DNA of 64,000 nucleotides from NCBI RefSeq assembly GCF_013371495.1, contig NZ_JABWTA010000001.1, forward strand, positions 2,454,693 through 2,518,692, in the 5' to 3' direction. The DNA is from Altererythrobacter lutimaris. Lineage in GTDB: Bacteria > Pseudomonadota > Alphaproteobacteria > Sphingomonadales > Sphingomonadaceae. Positions 1 to 7,485 of the stretch are shown here, in pieces; the stretch's first letter is position 1, and every line of letters starts with the position of its first letter. Below the pieces are notes generated by a model. That model did no database searches. It had not been told where the DNA came from and saw only the letters and a list, made by a program, of their open reading frames with translations. Both the position numbers and the translations under genes were made by a program.

Positions 1-536
1 AGCGTCGTCAGCGGCGTGAAAGGCGACGGCTTCAAGACAATCGTGCAGCCGCTCATCAGCGCTGGCACGATCTTCTGGATCGCCATCATGACCGGGAAGT
101 TCCACGGCACGATGCCGCCGACAACGCCCACCGGCACACGGCGCGTGCGGCTGTTGCGCTGCTCGCTGTCCTCGTTGATGACGTCTTCGAGCTTCAGCGT
201 GGATTGCGCCTTGGCCATGCCCGCTGCACCGAAAATCTCGCCTTGAGCTTGCTCATGCGGCTTGCCCTGTTCGCTCGTCAGCAAGCGGAACAGTTCATCA
301 GCGTTGTCCTTGATGGCTGCCGAGATCGCCATGCATACGGCTTGGCGTTCTTCGTGCGAGGTTTTCTTCCAGCTCTTGAACGCTTCGCGTGCGGCCGCAA
401 CAGCACGATCCAGATCATCGCCAGTGCATGCTGGAACCTGGCCGATGACTTCCTCTGTTGCAGGATTGACGACATCCAGCCACTCGCCGGTCGTGACCAT
501 CTCGCCATTAATCAGGTTCTTATATTGGGTAGCCAT
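1..536 (-). CDS. NAD(P)-dependent aldehyde dehydrogenase, 5' part
   Basis: The gene starts at the ATG read leftwards from 536 and runs off the left edge, so only about 178 N-terminal residues are visible. They begin MATQYKNLINGEMV and contain VVNPATEEVIGQVP (near residues 22-35) and GIVPWNFPVMM (near 143-153), the conserved N-terminal and cofactor-binding segments of the aldehyde dehydrogenase superfamily. This family oxidises aldehydes to acids in the cytoplasm. The catalytic Cys and Glu lie outside the window. A purine-rich GAGAGAGAGG sits just upstream of the ATG. The closest types by eye are succinate-semialdehyde or betaine-aldehyde dehydrogenases, but the substrate cannot be set. Confidence 0.9.
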   Translation of the reverse strand, partial: MATQYKNLINGEMVTTGEWLDVVNPATEEVIGQVPACTGDDLDRAVAAAREAFKSWKKTSHEERQAVCMAISAAIKDNADELFRLLTSEQGKPHEQAQGEIFGAAGMAKAQSTLKLEDVINEDSEQRNSRTRRVPVGVVGGIVPWNFPVMMAIQKIVPALMSGCTIVLKPSPFTPLTT

Positions 537-782
537 GGGAGCCTCTCTCTCGTGTCGATTCGCTTGAATTGCGGATTGCTGACAAGATGGAGATTGCGCG
601 CCGCCTTGGCAAATGCATTTCGCCCAGAAACCTTTCTTGAGCAGAGAAACTCATTTCCGCAAGGCAAAGTGCAAGGTTAGGCAAAAACTAACCAAATCTT
701 TGCCAAGTGCAGGCAAATCGCTTTAAACGCGACGAAAGCTCTGATCAGAGCTGCCACTCAACTCTCTTTAGGGGCGCAATGC
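537..782. promoter_or_regulatory. divergent intergenic region with two inverted repeats
   Basis: This 246-base gap separates the divergent aldehyde dehydrogenase and phosphorylase genes. Two short inverted repeats stand out: GGTTAG/CTAACC at 675-693, and TTTGCC/GGCAAA at 699-717. A half copy, GGCAAAGTGC, begins at 663. They could be operators for either gene. No regulator in the window matches them, and I see no clear -35/-10 pair. Confidence 0.3.
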
Positions 783-1655
783 ATGACCAGCCCGTGGACA
801 ATCGGGATTATCGGCGGATCGGGCCTCTACGCGCTGGAGGGGCTCGAAGACGAGCAATGGATCGCTATCGACACGCCTTGGGGCAAGCCTTCCGACGAGA
901 TATTGTGCGGCCGCGTGGGCGATGTGCGGGTCCGTTTCCTGCCGCGTCATGGGCGCGGACATCCCATCCCCCCTACGGAAGTCAATGCACGTGCGAATAT
1001 CGACGCGCTCAAGCGGGCAGGGTGCACAGACATCATTGCCATTTCAGCAGTCGGCTCGTTGCGCGAGGAAATCGAGCCGGGCCGCTTTGCCGTCGTCGAG
1101 CAATTCATTGATCGCACCAAAGAGCGCGTGGACAGCTTTTACGGCAAAGGTTTTGTCGCGCATGTCTCCATGGCCGATCCTGTTTGCGAGCGCCTCTCGA
1201 AGAAACTGACGGATGCGATTGCTGCTGCCAAAGGGAAAATGGCGACCGGTGCGACTTACCTTGCCATGGAAGGTCCGCAATTCTCAACGCGTGCGGAAAG
1301 CCGGATGTATCGCCAATGGGGCGCGGATGTAATTGGAATGACCGCTCTGCCCGAAGCGCGGCTCGCACGCGAAGCGGAGCTGCCTTACGCGCTTGTCGGC
1401 ATGGTGACTGACTATGATTGCTGGCGCGAAGGCGATGCTGTCGACGTCACCCAGGTCGTCGAGCAGATGCAGTCCAATTCAAAACTCGCGCGCGATGTGG
1501 TGACGAACTTCCTGAAGAAGCTGCCCAAGAAACGCGCAGCCTCTCCGATTGATACAGCGCTGGATGATGCGATCATCACTGCGCCGGATCAGCATGATCC
1601 GAAACTGCTAGCCAAGCTTGATGCTGTCGCCGGGCGCTTGCTGAAAGCGGAGTAG
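783..1655 (+). CDS. mtnP: S-methyl-5'-thioadenosine phosphorylase
   Basis: The 290-residue protein is of normal length for the MTAP/PNP family. It cleaves methylthioadenosine with phosphate to adenine and methylthioribose-1-phosphate, the first step of methionine salvage. The start IGIIGGSGLY is the phosphate-binding loop; PRHGRGH and MEGPQFSTRAES are family signatures. The segment GADVIGMTALPEA carries GMT, where purine-nucleoside-specific relatives usually have N-M-T, so an MTA preference is likely. A late segment VTDYDCW is also typical. The start is preceded by AGGGGC. It converges with the hydrolase gene at 1666 and is probably housekeeping rather than part of the catabolic module. Confidence 0.92.
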   Translation: MTSPWTIGIIGGSGLYALEGLEDEQWIAIDTPWGKPSDEILCGRVGDVRVRFLPRHGRGHPIPPTEVNARANIDALKRAGCTDIIAISAVGSLREEIEPGRFAVVEQFIDRTKERVDSFYGKGFVAHVSMADPVCERLSKKLTDAIAAAKGKMATGATYLAMEGPQFSTRAESRMYRQWGADVIGMTALPEARLAREAELPYALVGMVTDYDCWREGDAVDVTQVVEQMQSNSKLARDVVTNFLKKLPKKRAASPIDTALDDAIITAPDQHDPKLLAKLDAVAGRLLKAE

Positions 1656-1665
1656 GCCGCAGAGC

Positions 1666-2301
1666 TTACGCTAGCGAGGCCAGATGCTCGTGGATCTCAG
1701 CCACGGGGACAACATCGCCGTACTTCGCGTTCATGTCGAACAGATTGGCCTCGTGCACCGCTTCGTGACGGTCACCGACAGCTTCTTTCGCCACAATCGG
1801 AATAAATCCATGCTGGCATGCATCCACGCAGGTCGCGCGCACGCAGCCGCTGGTTGAAAGCCCGGTGATGATCAGGCTGTCATTGCCATTGGCCGTGAGC
1901 GTTGAGGCGAGCGACGTGCCGAAAAACGCGCTCGCATATTGCTTGGAGATCACCAGCTCATCCTCGCGCGGGGCCAGCCCTTTGGGCCAAGCGCCCATCG
2001 GATGGCCTGCGACGAAATTTCGCAATGGCGCGACCTTTTGCGCAAAGCGCCCGCCATCCTTCATCGATGGATGGAAGCTTACATTGGTGTAGATGATGAG
2101 AATGCCCGCTTTGCGCGCGGCTTCGACCATTTCAATGCCGGCGGCAAGGGCGTCCTCGACGCCGGCATAGAGTTCGCAATCCTTGTCGAAATAGGCTTCG
2201 ACAAAGTCGATCAGAATGAGGGCCGGCTTCTTCCCGAAGCCGACTCTCCCTTCGAAGACGCCGCTATAGTTTTGTGTTGCGTCTGCGCCTTCTTCACTCA
2301 C
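1666..2301 (-). CDS. isochorismatase-family cysteine hydrolase (N-carbamoylsarcosine/maleamate amidohydrolase-like)
   Basis: The 211-residue protein starts at a GTG preceded by AAAGGAG. The family hydrolyses amides or related C-N bonds with a Cys-Asp-Lys triad, all present: Asp32 in LILIDFVEAY, Lys in VISKQYASAFFGT, and Cys in STSGCVRATCVDA, with the cis-peptide turn before the Cys. That last motif is closest to N-carbamoylsarcosine amidase and maleamate amidohydrolase. The gene lies 28 bases after the TonB receptor and is probably the last gene of the operon starting at 6617. Hydantoinase genes nearby make an N-carbamoyl amino acid or ring-opened amide a reasonable substrate, but this is inference from context. 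Confidence 0.82.
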   Translation of the reverse strand: MSEEGADATQNYSGVFEGRVGFGKKPALILIDFVEAYFDKDCELYAGVEDALAAGIEMVEAARKAGILIIYTNVSFHPSMKDGGRFAQKVAPLRNFVAGHPMGAWPKGLAPREDELVISKQYASAFFGTSLASTLTANGNDSLIITGLSTSGCVRATCVDACQHGFIPIVAKEAVGDRHEAVHEANLFDMNAKYGDVVPVAEIHEHLASLA

Positions 2302-2329
2302 CCGAAGAGCTCCTTTGTGCAGCTCGGCT

Positions 2330-4861
2330 TTAGAACTTGAAGCCCGCTTCTACACCGAAGCGCTGACGCGCACCGGGCGAAATGAACGAACCACCAAACT
2401 CGATAGCCGGGATCACTTCGTTGAGATATTTCTCATTGAAGAGGTTCTCGGCAAAAGCGGTCAGCGACCAGGTCTCTGTCTCGACACCGATACGCAGGTT
2501 CATAACACCAAAAGTATCGCGCTGTGTGAGAGCATAATTGGCATCCCCCAGCTCAGGCGGTGCCATCAGAGCAGAGCCCGGCAGCAAGCCGCTGAACAGC
2601 GTTGGCGTCGTGTTTTCCTGGAAGGTGTGGAACCAGGTCGGGCCCGTGATGCGATAGTCTGCGCGAGTCACGAAATCGAGCGTGTCCGTGATCGGCAGAT
2701 CAAGCTGCGTGCCCAAGTTGATCGTGTAGTCCGCGGTGTATGGCGACTCGTTGCCGACGGTTACCGGACGCGAAGCGTTTTCCTTGATCTCGCTCTCCGT
2801 CACGTTGACCGCGCCAAAGATGTCCCAGCCCGGCAGGATTTCTGCGGTCAGGTTAAGCTCTGCACCGTAGACTTCAACTTCGTCGATGTTCGAGACCACG
2901 CGCAGCAGGCCAAAGGCGCCCACGAAGAACTCGAAGAACTGCATGTCGTCGATAGTCGTATGATAACCAGCGAGGTCAAAAGTTACGCGGCCATCGAGCA
3001 ATTCGCCTTTGAAGCCAGCTTCAAATGCGCTCGACTTCTCTTTGCGGAATTGGTCTTCGATCAGGATATCCGTGCCGATGAAATCGTTGAAGGCCGACTG
3101 GACAATCGCGGCAGAGCCCTGATTGTTGAAGCCGCCGGACTTAAAGCCGATGCCCCAGTTGGCGTAGAAGTTGATGTCGTCGCTCAGCTGGTAGCGCAGC
3201 GAGATCTTCGGCTGCAGCTGCTTGAAGGTCTCTGACTGCGACGGGATCGCCTGGATCACGCCCATATCGACGACTTGGCCCGGGTTAATCGGTCCGCCTG
3301 TGAACGGATCGAAGGCCGCCGGGACGAGACTGTCAACGGAACGGTCTTCAATGTCGTAGCGTGCAGCAAGGCCAATCTCGAAGCGGTCGCTGACTTCAAA
3401 GTCGAGCGAGCCGAACACTGCGTAGACATCCGTCGAGAAGTCATCATTGTAGAGCTGTGTGGTCGGGTTGGTAGAACCTGCCGGATTGAACAGCTCCTCT
3501 GTAATGCCGAAGCCAAGGTCAGCACCCAGGCTCACACCGACCTGACGGTCGATATGCAGGTAGTATGCGCCAACCTGCCAGTCGACATAGCCATCACCGT
3601 TTGATGCAAGACGGATTTCCGTGCTGAAATCGCTCTGCTCGCGGATCTGGTACTGCGTTCCGTCACAGGTCGTTGGGCTGTAAGGTCCGAAAGTCGAACC
3701 ATTCACCGGATCAAAGATGAAGGGTACCGGTGTTGCACCGATGAAAGCCGGCGGATTGAGCGGGAAGCCCGTCAAGTCAGCCGTCGTTGCGAAGCAGGAA
3801 TTCGACGCGTCGATTGAGTCCTGTGTCGCGCCCGGGAATGTGAAGCGCGCGAAATCTGCCGAAGTGCCGTCTGCTGTCAGAGCCTGCTGAACATCGCTGT
3901 AAAGCGCCCATGCAGTCAGGGTGACTGCATCAAATTCATGCTCGATCTTGGCAGAGGCTTCGAAAGTCTGCTGCTCGTTGGTCGGGCGGATATTGGAATA
4001 ATATCCGAACTCCGCATCATTCACGTCCTTGAAGAAGTCGCCGCCGAAATTCTCCAGCGCGAATGCCGCGTTGAAGTTGATCGAAGCGCCGGAGAGCTCT
4101 GCATAGCGAGCCTTCACATCGATCTCTGTTGCAGGACCTAAGTCTGCTACAAAGCGGCCGTCGATCGACCAAACTTCCTGATCGTCAATCGTCTTGGAAT
4201 CGAGGAAGTCGTTGCGGAAGAAGCCGTCGGTCGTGAAGTAGCTGCCTGACAGTACCAGTCCGGCCCCTTCACCCACCGGAGTGGAGATGTAAGCGCTGGC
4301 AGAATAAGTGTTGTCTTCAGCTGCACTGACGCGTGCGCCGCCTTCAAAGAAACCCGATGGCTTCAACGTCTGGATGACAATCGCACCGGCCGCAGCGTTA
4401 CGGCCATAGAGCGCGCCTTGCGGACCTTTGAGGATTTCGATCTGGCGCAGCGTACCCTGATCCTGGTTCAGCTGAGCCGTGTTGGTCTTGAGGATACCGT
4501 CGACAACCAGCGCGACAGAGCTTTCCGCATCGCGTGCACCGTTGATGCCGCGGATGTTGATCTGCGTATCGCCTGCCTCGGCAGTGCCGGTCACGATGGT
4601 CACACCCGGTGTGAGCTGGACGAATTCGTCAGCGCGCTCAATCCCGGTCTTCTCAAGCGTTTCCGCCGTGAAAACGGTGATCGCGGTTGGCACTTCAGCC
4701 AGCGTTTCAGACTGGCGGCGCGCGGTAACGATAATCGCATTACCTTCAGGTGCGTCTTCTGCGCTTTCCTGAGCGCCGGTGTCCTGCGCAAAGGCGGGGG
4801 TGGCTGACAAAAGCGCAGCAAAAGCAGCGCCAGAGGCAAACTTAATCTTCAAATGCTTCAT
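2330..4861 (-). CDS. TonB-dependent outer-membrane receptor
   Basis: The 843-residue receptor imports a ligand across the outer membrane using TonB energy. A signal peptide (residues 1-25, ending ATPAFA) is followed by a TonB-box-like IIVTARR near 43-49, a plug domain with the motif KGPQGALYGRNAAAGAI, and a beta-barrel ending in the usual terminal Phe. The ATG at 4861 is preferred over one five codons upstream because GAGGGAAC lies eight bases before it. Its place between SnoaL and hydrolase genes suggests that the ligand is the substrate of this module. The ligand itself cannot be read from the sequence. Confidence 0.93.
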   Translation of the reverse strand: MKHLKIKFASGAAFAALLSATPAFAQDTGAQESAEDAPEGNAIIVTARRQSETLAEVPTAITVFTAETLEKTGIERADEFVQLTPGVTIVTGTAEAGDTQINIRGINGARDAESSVALVVDGILKTNTAQLNQDQGTLRQIEILKGPQGALYGRNAAAGAIVIQTLKPSGFFEGGARVSAAEDNTYSASAYISTPVGEGAGLVLSGSYFTTDGFFRNDFLDSKTIDDQEVWSIDGRFVADLGPATEIDVKARYAELSGASINFNAAFALENFGGDFFKDVNDAEFGYYSNIRPTNEQQTFEASAKIEHEFDAVTLTAWALYSDVQQALTADGTSADFARFTFPGATQDSIDASNSCFATTADLTGFPLNPPAFIGATPVPFIFDPVNGSTFGPYSPTTCDGTQYQIREQSDFSTEIRLASNGDGYVDWQVGAYYLHIDRQVGVSLGADLGFGITEELFNPAGSTNPTTQLYNDDFSTDVYAVFGSLDFEVSDRFEIGLAARYDIEDRSVDSLVPAAFDPFTGGPINPGQVVDMGVIQAIPSQSETFKQLQPKISLRYQLSDDINFYANWGIGFKSGGFNNQGSAAIVQSAFNDFIGTDILIEDQFRKEKSSAFEAGFKGELLDGRVTFDLAGYHTTIDDMQFFEFFVGAFGLLRVVSNIDEVEVYGAELNLTAEILPGWDIFGAVNVTESEIKENASRPVTVGNESPYTADYTINLGTQLDLPITDTLDFVTRADYRITGPTWFHTFQENTTPTLFSGLLPGSALMAPPELGDANYALTQRDTFGVMNLRIGVETETWSLTAFAENLFNEKYLNEVIPAIEFGGSFISPGARQRFGVEAGFKF

Positions 4862-5023
4862 CGTGAGTTCCCTCATGGTGTGCGGTCTGCGCCGCTTAGA
4901 ATTGTTACGTCCCTGGCTGCTTCAACGCTGGAAACGGTGTTGTGTGCCGCCGGGCCTTCGCAATTGCCGGCATGCTGTGGCCAAAACGCTTCACACATTC
5001 CGGCCAGCGAGCATGAAAGCCAA

Positions 5024-5434
5024 TCAAGTCAGAACGTTAGCGCCGCTCATATAAACATAAACCTCCTGGAACTTCGGACCGTCCGGACCGGGACGAAGCC
5101 GCCAGAAATTGGTGTTGTAGAGCAGTGTCTGGTTTCCATCCGCATCATGCAGCTCGGCCACAAAGCTCGCTGAAATGCGGCCATTGGCTTCATCGACTGT
5201 GCATGTGAAGTCACGGTGGATGATCGTTTCGTATGCCGAAAAGAAGTCTGTGAACATGCGTTTGATTTCGGACTTGCCGACATGACGCTCAAACGCTGTC
5301 TGGATGCAGAACAGTGCTTCATCGTGGAAGCAATCGAGTGTCGCCTCCATGTTCTTCGCATCGACATTGGCGAAGTATTTCATCGTCGCAAAGTCGATCA
5401 GCTCGTCACGGCTCAATGTGGGTTCGTACTGCAT
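5024..5434 (-). CDS. SnoaL-like/NTF2-fold protein
   Basis: The 136-residue protein starts at the ATG at 5434, which overlaps the stop of the upstream gene as TGATG and implies translational coupling. It fits the NTF2/SnoaL alpha+beta fold: an N-terminal helix with ATMKYFANVDAKNMEATLDCF, a central strand region and a C-terminal VYVYMSGANVLT. Members bind or isomerise small hydrophobic molecules. No catalytic residues can be assigned with certainty. It is a paralogue of the next gene upstream, sharing the VYVYMSG-N-L ending, so the two may act as a heterodimer or on sequential intermediates. Confidence 0.75.
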   Translation of the reverse strand: MQYEPTLSRDELIDFATMKYFANVDAKNMEATLDCFHDEALFCIQTAFERHVGKSEIKRMFTDFFSAYETIIHRDFTCTVDEANGRISASFVAELHDADGNQTLLYNTNFWRLRPGPDGPKFQEVYVYMSGANVLT

Positions 5435-5865
5435 CAGGCGTCTCCTTCCTTCAGCAAGTTGTCGCCGCTCATATAGACGTAGACGCGGTGGAACAGGCGG
5501 TCTTTCAGATAGAACCGGTTGCAATTCTCATAGCGCAGCTGCTCGCCGCCATTAGGCGTGATCAGCACTGTGAACTGGCTGTTGATGGTGTTCGTCTGTG
5601 GGTCGGCCGTGTGGACGAAATTGCCGTGCCAGATCTGCTCGAAATCCTCGAACAGCTTCACAAACATCGCTTTGATCGCATCGCGCCCTTCATGGATCGT
5701 GTCGCTAGTCGCTTCATGCAGGACCGCATCGGGCGTGAAGCAGTTAAGCACCTTGTCCAAGTTCTTGTTATCGACGCCGTCGAAATACCGCTTGGTTACG
5801 ATATCGACGTAGAAAGGGTAGGGCAGCGGTGTCTGGCCCGCGCCTCCTTCACTCCATTCACTCAT
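5434..5865 (-). CDS. SnoaL-like/NTF2-fold protein
   Basis: The 143-residue protein (MSEWSEGG start at 5865) overlaps the racemase-family gene upstream by four bases (ATGA). A start three codons earlier is possible but would lengthen the overlap. The sequence RYFDGVDNKNLDKVLNCF and the ending VYVYMSGDNLLKEGDA place it in the same SnoaL-like group as the gene at 5024. Its likely role is binding, cyclising or isomerising a small pathway intermediate in the cytoplasm. There is no signal peptide. The function beyond the fold is unknown. Confidence 0.75.
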   Translation of the reverse strand: MSEWSEGGAGQTPLPYPFYVDIVTKRYFDGVDNKNLDKVLNCFTPDAVLHEATSDTIHEGRDAIKAMFVKLFEDFEQIWHGNFVHTADPQTNTINSQFTVLITPNGGEQLRYENCNRFYLKDRLFHRVYVYMSGDNLLKEGDA

Positions 5866-6617
5866 GAATACCATCCTTTGAGAATGCCTTGAGGGTTGGG
5901 GACTTCAGGCGCGGGAAACGCCTTCTTCGAATGCGTGATGCCAAGCTCGATTTGCGTCTCCAGCATCTTGTAAGCGACTTGGCCCGGGTTCAGCACCGGG
6001 ATGGGCAGTTCGCTATCGAGATAGGCAGCGCTCTGGTGCATGGTGGTTGAGCCGAGCACGATCACGTCCGCGCCGTCCTCTTCCATCGCCTTGGTCGCTT
6101 CGGCTTTCAGTTTACCGAACACGACTTCTTCCTTACCTTCGAGCAGCTCGGTGACGTCAGGCCGCGTATTGATCGAGCGCAGGGACGCGCAGCGTTTCCA
6201 CCAGCCATATTCAGTGAGCGTCTTTTCATAGAGCGGGAACCATTCAGGCCACATCGTCAGCACGGTGAACTTCTTGCCGAGCATCATGGCCATTGCGAAT
6301 GCGGCTTCGCCGGGGCCGACCACGGGAATGCTGAGCGCTGAGCGCAAAGGCCGCATGCCGCTATCGCTGACCGTATCGATCAGCACACCGGCATAGCCTT
6401 CTTGTTCAGCCGTGATGCCGGCCTGGAACACAGTCCAGTCCATCAGCAATGTGTCATGGTAGCTGTCACCAAGGGCCGCGCCCCACTTTACCGCTTCGAA
6501 CTCGGGTTTGAAACCGGGCCTGACGAATTCGTCGGGAAGCTGCTCGGCGCGATTGGCAACACCAGCTTCGTCCATCGGAATGGGCACGATGACTTTGATC
6601 CGGGCGGGATCACTCAT
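5862..6617 (-). CDS. Asp/Glu/hydantoin racemase-family protein lacking both catalytic cysteines
   Basis: The 251-residue protein belongs by pattern to the Asp/Glu/hydantoin racemase superfamily: GYAGVLIDTVSDSGM (near 74-88), IPVVGPGEAA (97-106) and DVIVLGSTTM (184-193). In true racemases and maleate isomerases the second position of the first motif and the LGC of the second carry the two catalytic Cys. Here they are Thr82 and Ser190. Cofactor-free racemisation is therefore unlikely; an isomerase, lyase or decarboxylase activity is possible. The ATG at 6617 is preferred over a GTG nine codons earlier because AGGGAGA lies at the right distance. It is the first gene of the operon, with a TTGTATACAA operator 30 bases upstream. 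Confidence 0.8.
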   Translation of the reverse strand: MSDPARIKVIVPIPMDEAGVANRAEQLPDEFVRPGFKPEFEAVKWGAALGDSYHDTLLMDWTVFQAGITAEQEGYAGVLIDTVSDSGMRPLRSALSIPVVGPGEAAFAMAMMLGKKFTVLTMWPEWFPLYEKTLTEYGWWKRCASLRSINTRPDVTELLEGKEEVVFGKLKAEATKAMEEDGADVIVLGSTTMHQSAAYLDSELPIPVLNPGQVAYKMLETQIELGITHSKKAFPAPEVPNPQGILKGWYS

Positions 6618-6646
6618 ATCCACAATCTCCCTTGACGCGCTCACTT

Positions 6647-6658
6647 ATTGTATACAAT
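6647..6658. promoter_or_regulatory. candidate FCD-GntR operator, copy 1
   Basis: ATTGTATACAAT is a perfect 12-bp palindrome 30 bases upstream of the racemase-family gene. It fits the published FadR-subfamily consensus T-N-G-T-N(0-3)-A-C-N-A. The adjacent regulator at 6814 belongs to that subfamily. The same core recurs once more in the window, at 8832-8841. Binding is inferred, not shown. Confidence 0.7.
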
Positions 6659-6722
6659 TTCATTGCGTCAAGCGAAAAACTGTCTTGGCTTGGTCTAGTT
6701 CCGGTCTGCGATCATTTAGCCG

Positions 6723-6763
6723 GCATCTCGCGAGGTTTCATGGGTATCTACGGGTCATCTAGG
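6723..6763 (+). promoter_or_regulatory. shared promoter element, copy A
   Basis: This stretch starts GCATCTCGCGAG and continues into GGTATCT and GGTCATCT units. It aligns without gaps to the minus strand of 8726-8766: about 31 of the first 38 positions agree, including the first 12. Its CTCGCGAG core (centre 6730.5) lies exactly 78 bp from the TTGTATACAA centre, the same distance as in the other copy. It precedes gntR, while copy B precedes the CoA-transferase gene. It may be a core promoter or a second operator. Confidence 0.6.
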
Positions 6764-6794
6764 GGTCATCTAGGGGGTATCTCCAAGGGTCTCC
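6742..6794 (+). repeat. phased GGTCATCTAG-like short repeats before gntR
   Basis: Five imperfect units of the type GGT(C)ATCTAG follow one another, with GGT starting at 6743, 6753, 6764, 6776 and 6788. The spacing of 10-12 bases puts one unit per DNA turn, as expected for an array of binding half-sites. The first two units belong to shared element A; the others are unique to this promoter. The array ends about 20 bases before the gntR start, so it may also fall in the 5' untranslated region. Confidence 0.55.
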
Positions 6795-6813
6795 AGTGCG
6801 ATTTGGAGGGCTC

Positions 6814-7461
6814 ATGAGCCGCGCTTCGGACACTGCCTACGATGCGATTCGCACGCATGTTTTGAGCGGTGCGACAGCACCCGGCGAGCAGCTCACGGAA
6901 GAACGGCTGGCAGAGATTGCAGGGGTCAGCCGGACGCCTGTTCGGGAGGCTGTGCGGCGGTTGGAAGCAGAGCTGCTGCTGGTGCGCAGCGAATCCAAGC
7001 GCATCTTTGTCGCCGACTGGAGCCGCGATGACATCGACGAGATGTTCACCCTCCGCGAGATGCTCGAAGGCCACGCAGCAGAGCGCGCGGCATTACGCAT
7101 AACGCCGGATCAACTGACTGAGATGGAAGCGGTCAATTCCGAGCTGCATGCAGCAGTGGCCGGTGACGTGCCGGACGTCGAGACGTTCCTTGATGCGAAC
7201 CGCAAATTTCATGAGATCATCACAGCAGCCAGCCACTCCCCGCGCCTCGCTCAAGTGCTAGCCTTGCTGGTTGAAGCGCCAGTCGTCTTGCGCACTGCGC
7301 GCAGTTATTCAGTCGAGGATTTGCGCCAGTCAGCACGCGATCATGACGAGCTGATCGCGGCCTTCCGCGCGCAGGATGCAAGCTGGGCGCGCGCTGTCAT
7401 GGCGAGCCATTTGCGGCGCGCGTTTCACACTTTCGCTGATGCAACGGAAGCGGCCGAATAG
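6814..7461 (+). CDS. GntR-family transcriptional regulator, FCD (FadR/VanR) subfamily
   Basis: The 215-residue regulator has a winged helix-turn-helix at about residues 5-70, with RLAEIAGVSRTPVREAVRRLE as the recognition helix region, and an all-helical FCD ligand-binding domain at about 75-205. FCD metal-binding positions are recognisable in DANRKFHEII, ARDHDELI and ASHLRRA. GGAGGG precedes the ATG at 6814; a GTG six codons earlier is less likely. It is divergent from the racemase-family operon and probably represses it and the HMG-lyase/hydantoinase operon through TTGTATACAA. Its ligand is probably a pathway acid, because FCD proteins commonly bind carboxylates at the metal. Confidence 0.9.
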   Translation: MSRASDTAYDAIRTHVLSGATAPGEQLTEERLAEIAGVSRTPVREAVRRLEAELLLVRSESKRIFVADWSRDDIDEMFTLREMLEGHAAERAALRITPDQLTEMEAVNSELHAAVAGDVPDVETFLDANRKFHEIITAASHSPRLAQVLALLVEAPVVLRTARSYSVEDLRQSARDHDELIAAFRAQDASWARAVMASHLRRAFHTFADATEAAE

Positions 7462-7485
7462 TTGCCGCTGCTGGTGCGTTTCGCC

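Noticed and set aside
2315-3235. 306-codon open frame on the plus strand opposite the TonB receptor
   Set aside because: It lies fully antisense to a clear receptor gene, and its translation shows no family motif or ribosome site. Similar long antisense frames at 11366-12214, 45190-45918, 52914-53876, 55886-56800 and 61435-62379 were rejected for the same reason.
5076-5090. GTCCGGAC palindrome resembling the UTRA-GntR operator
   Set aside because: It is inside a SnoaL gene and its flanks do not match the TT...AA ends. Comparable GTCCGGA-type hits at 13178, 23171, 27629, 31257 and 61625 are also intragenic and lack one or both arms.
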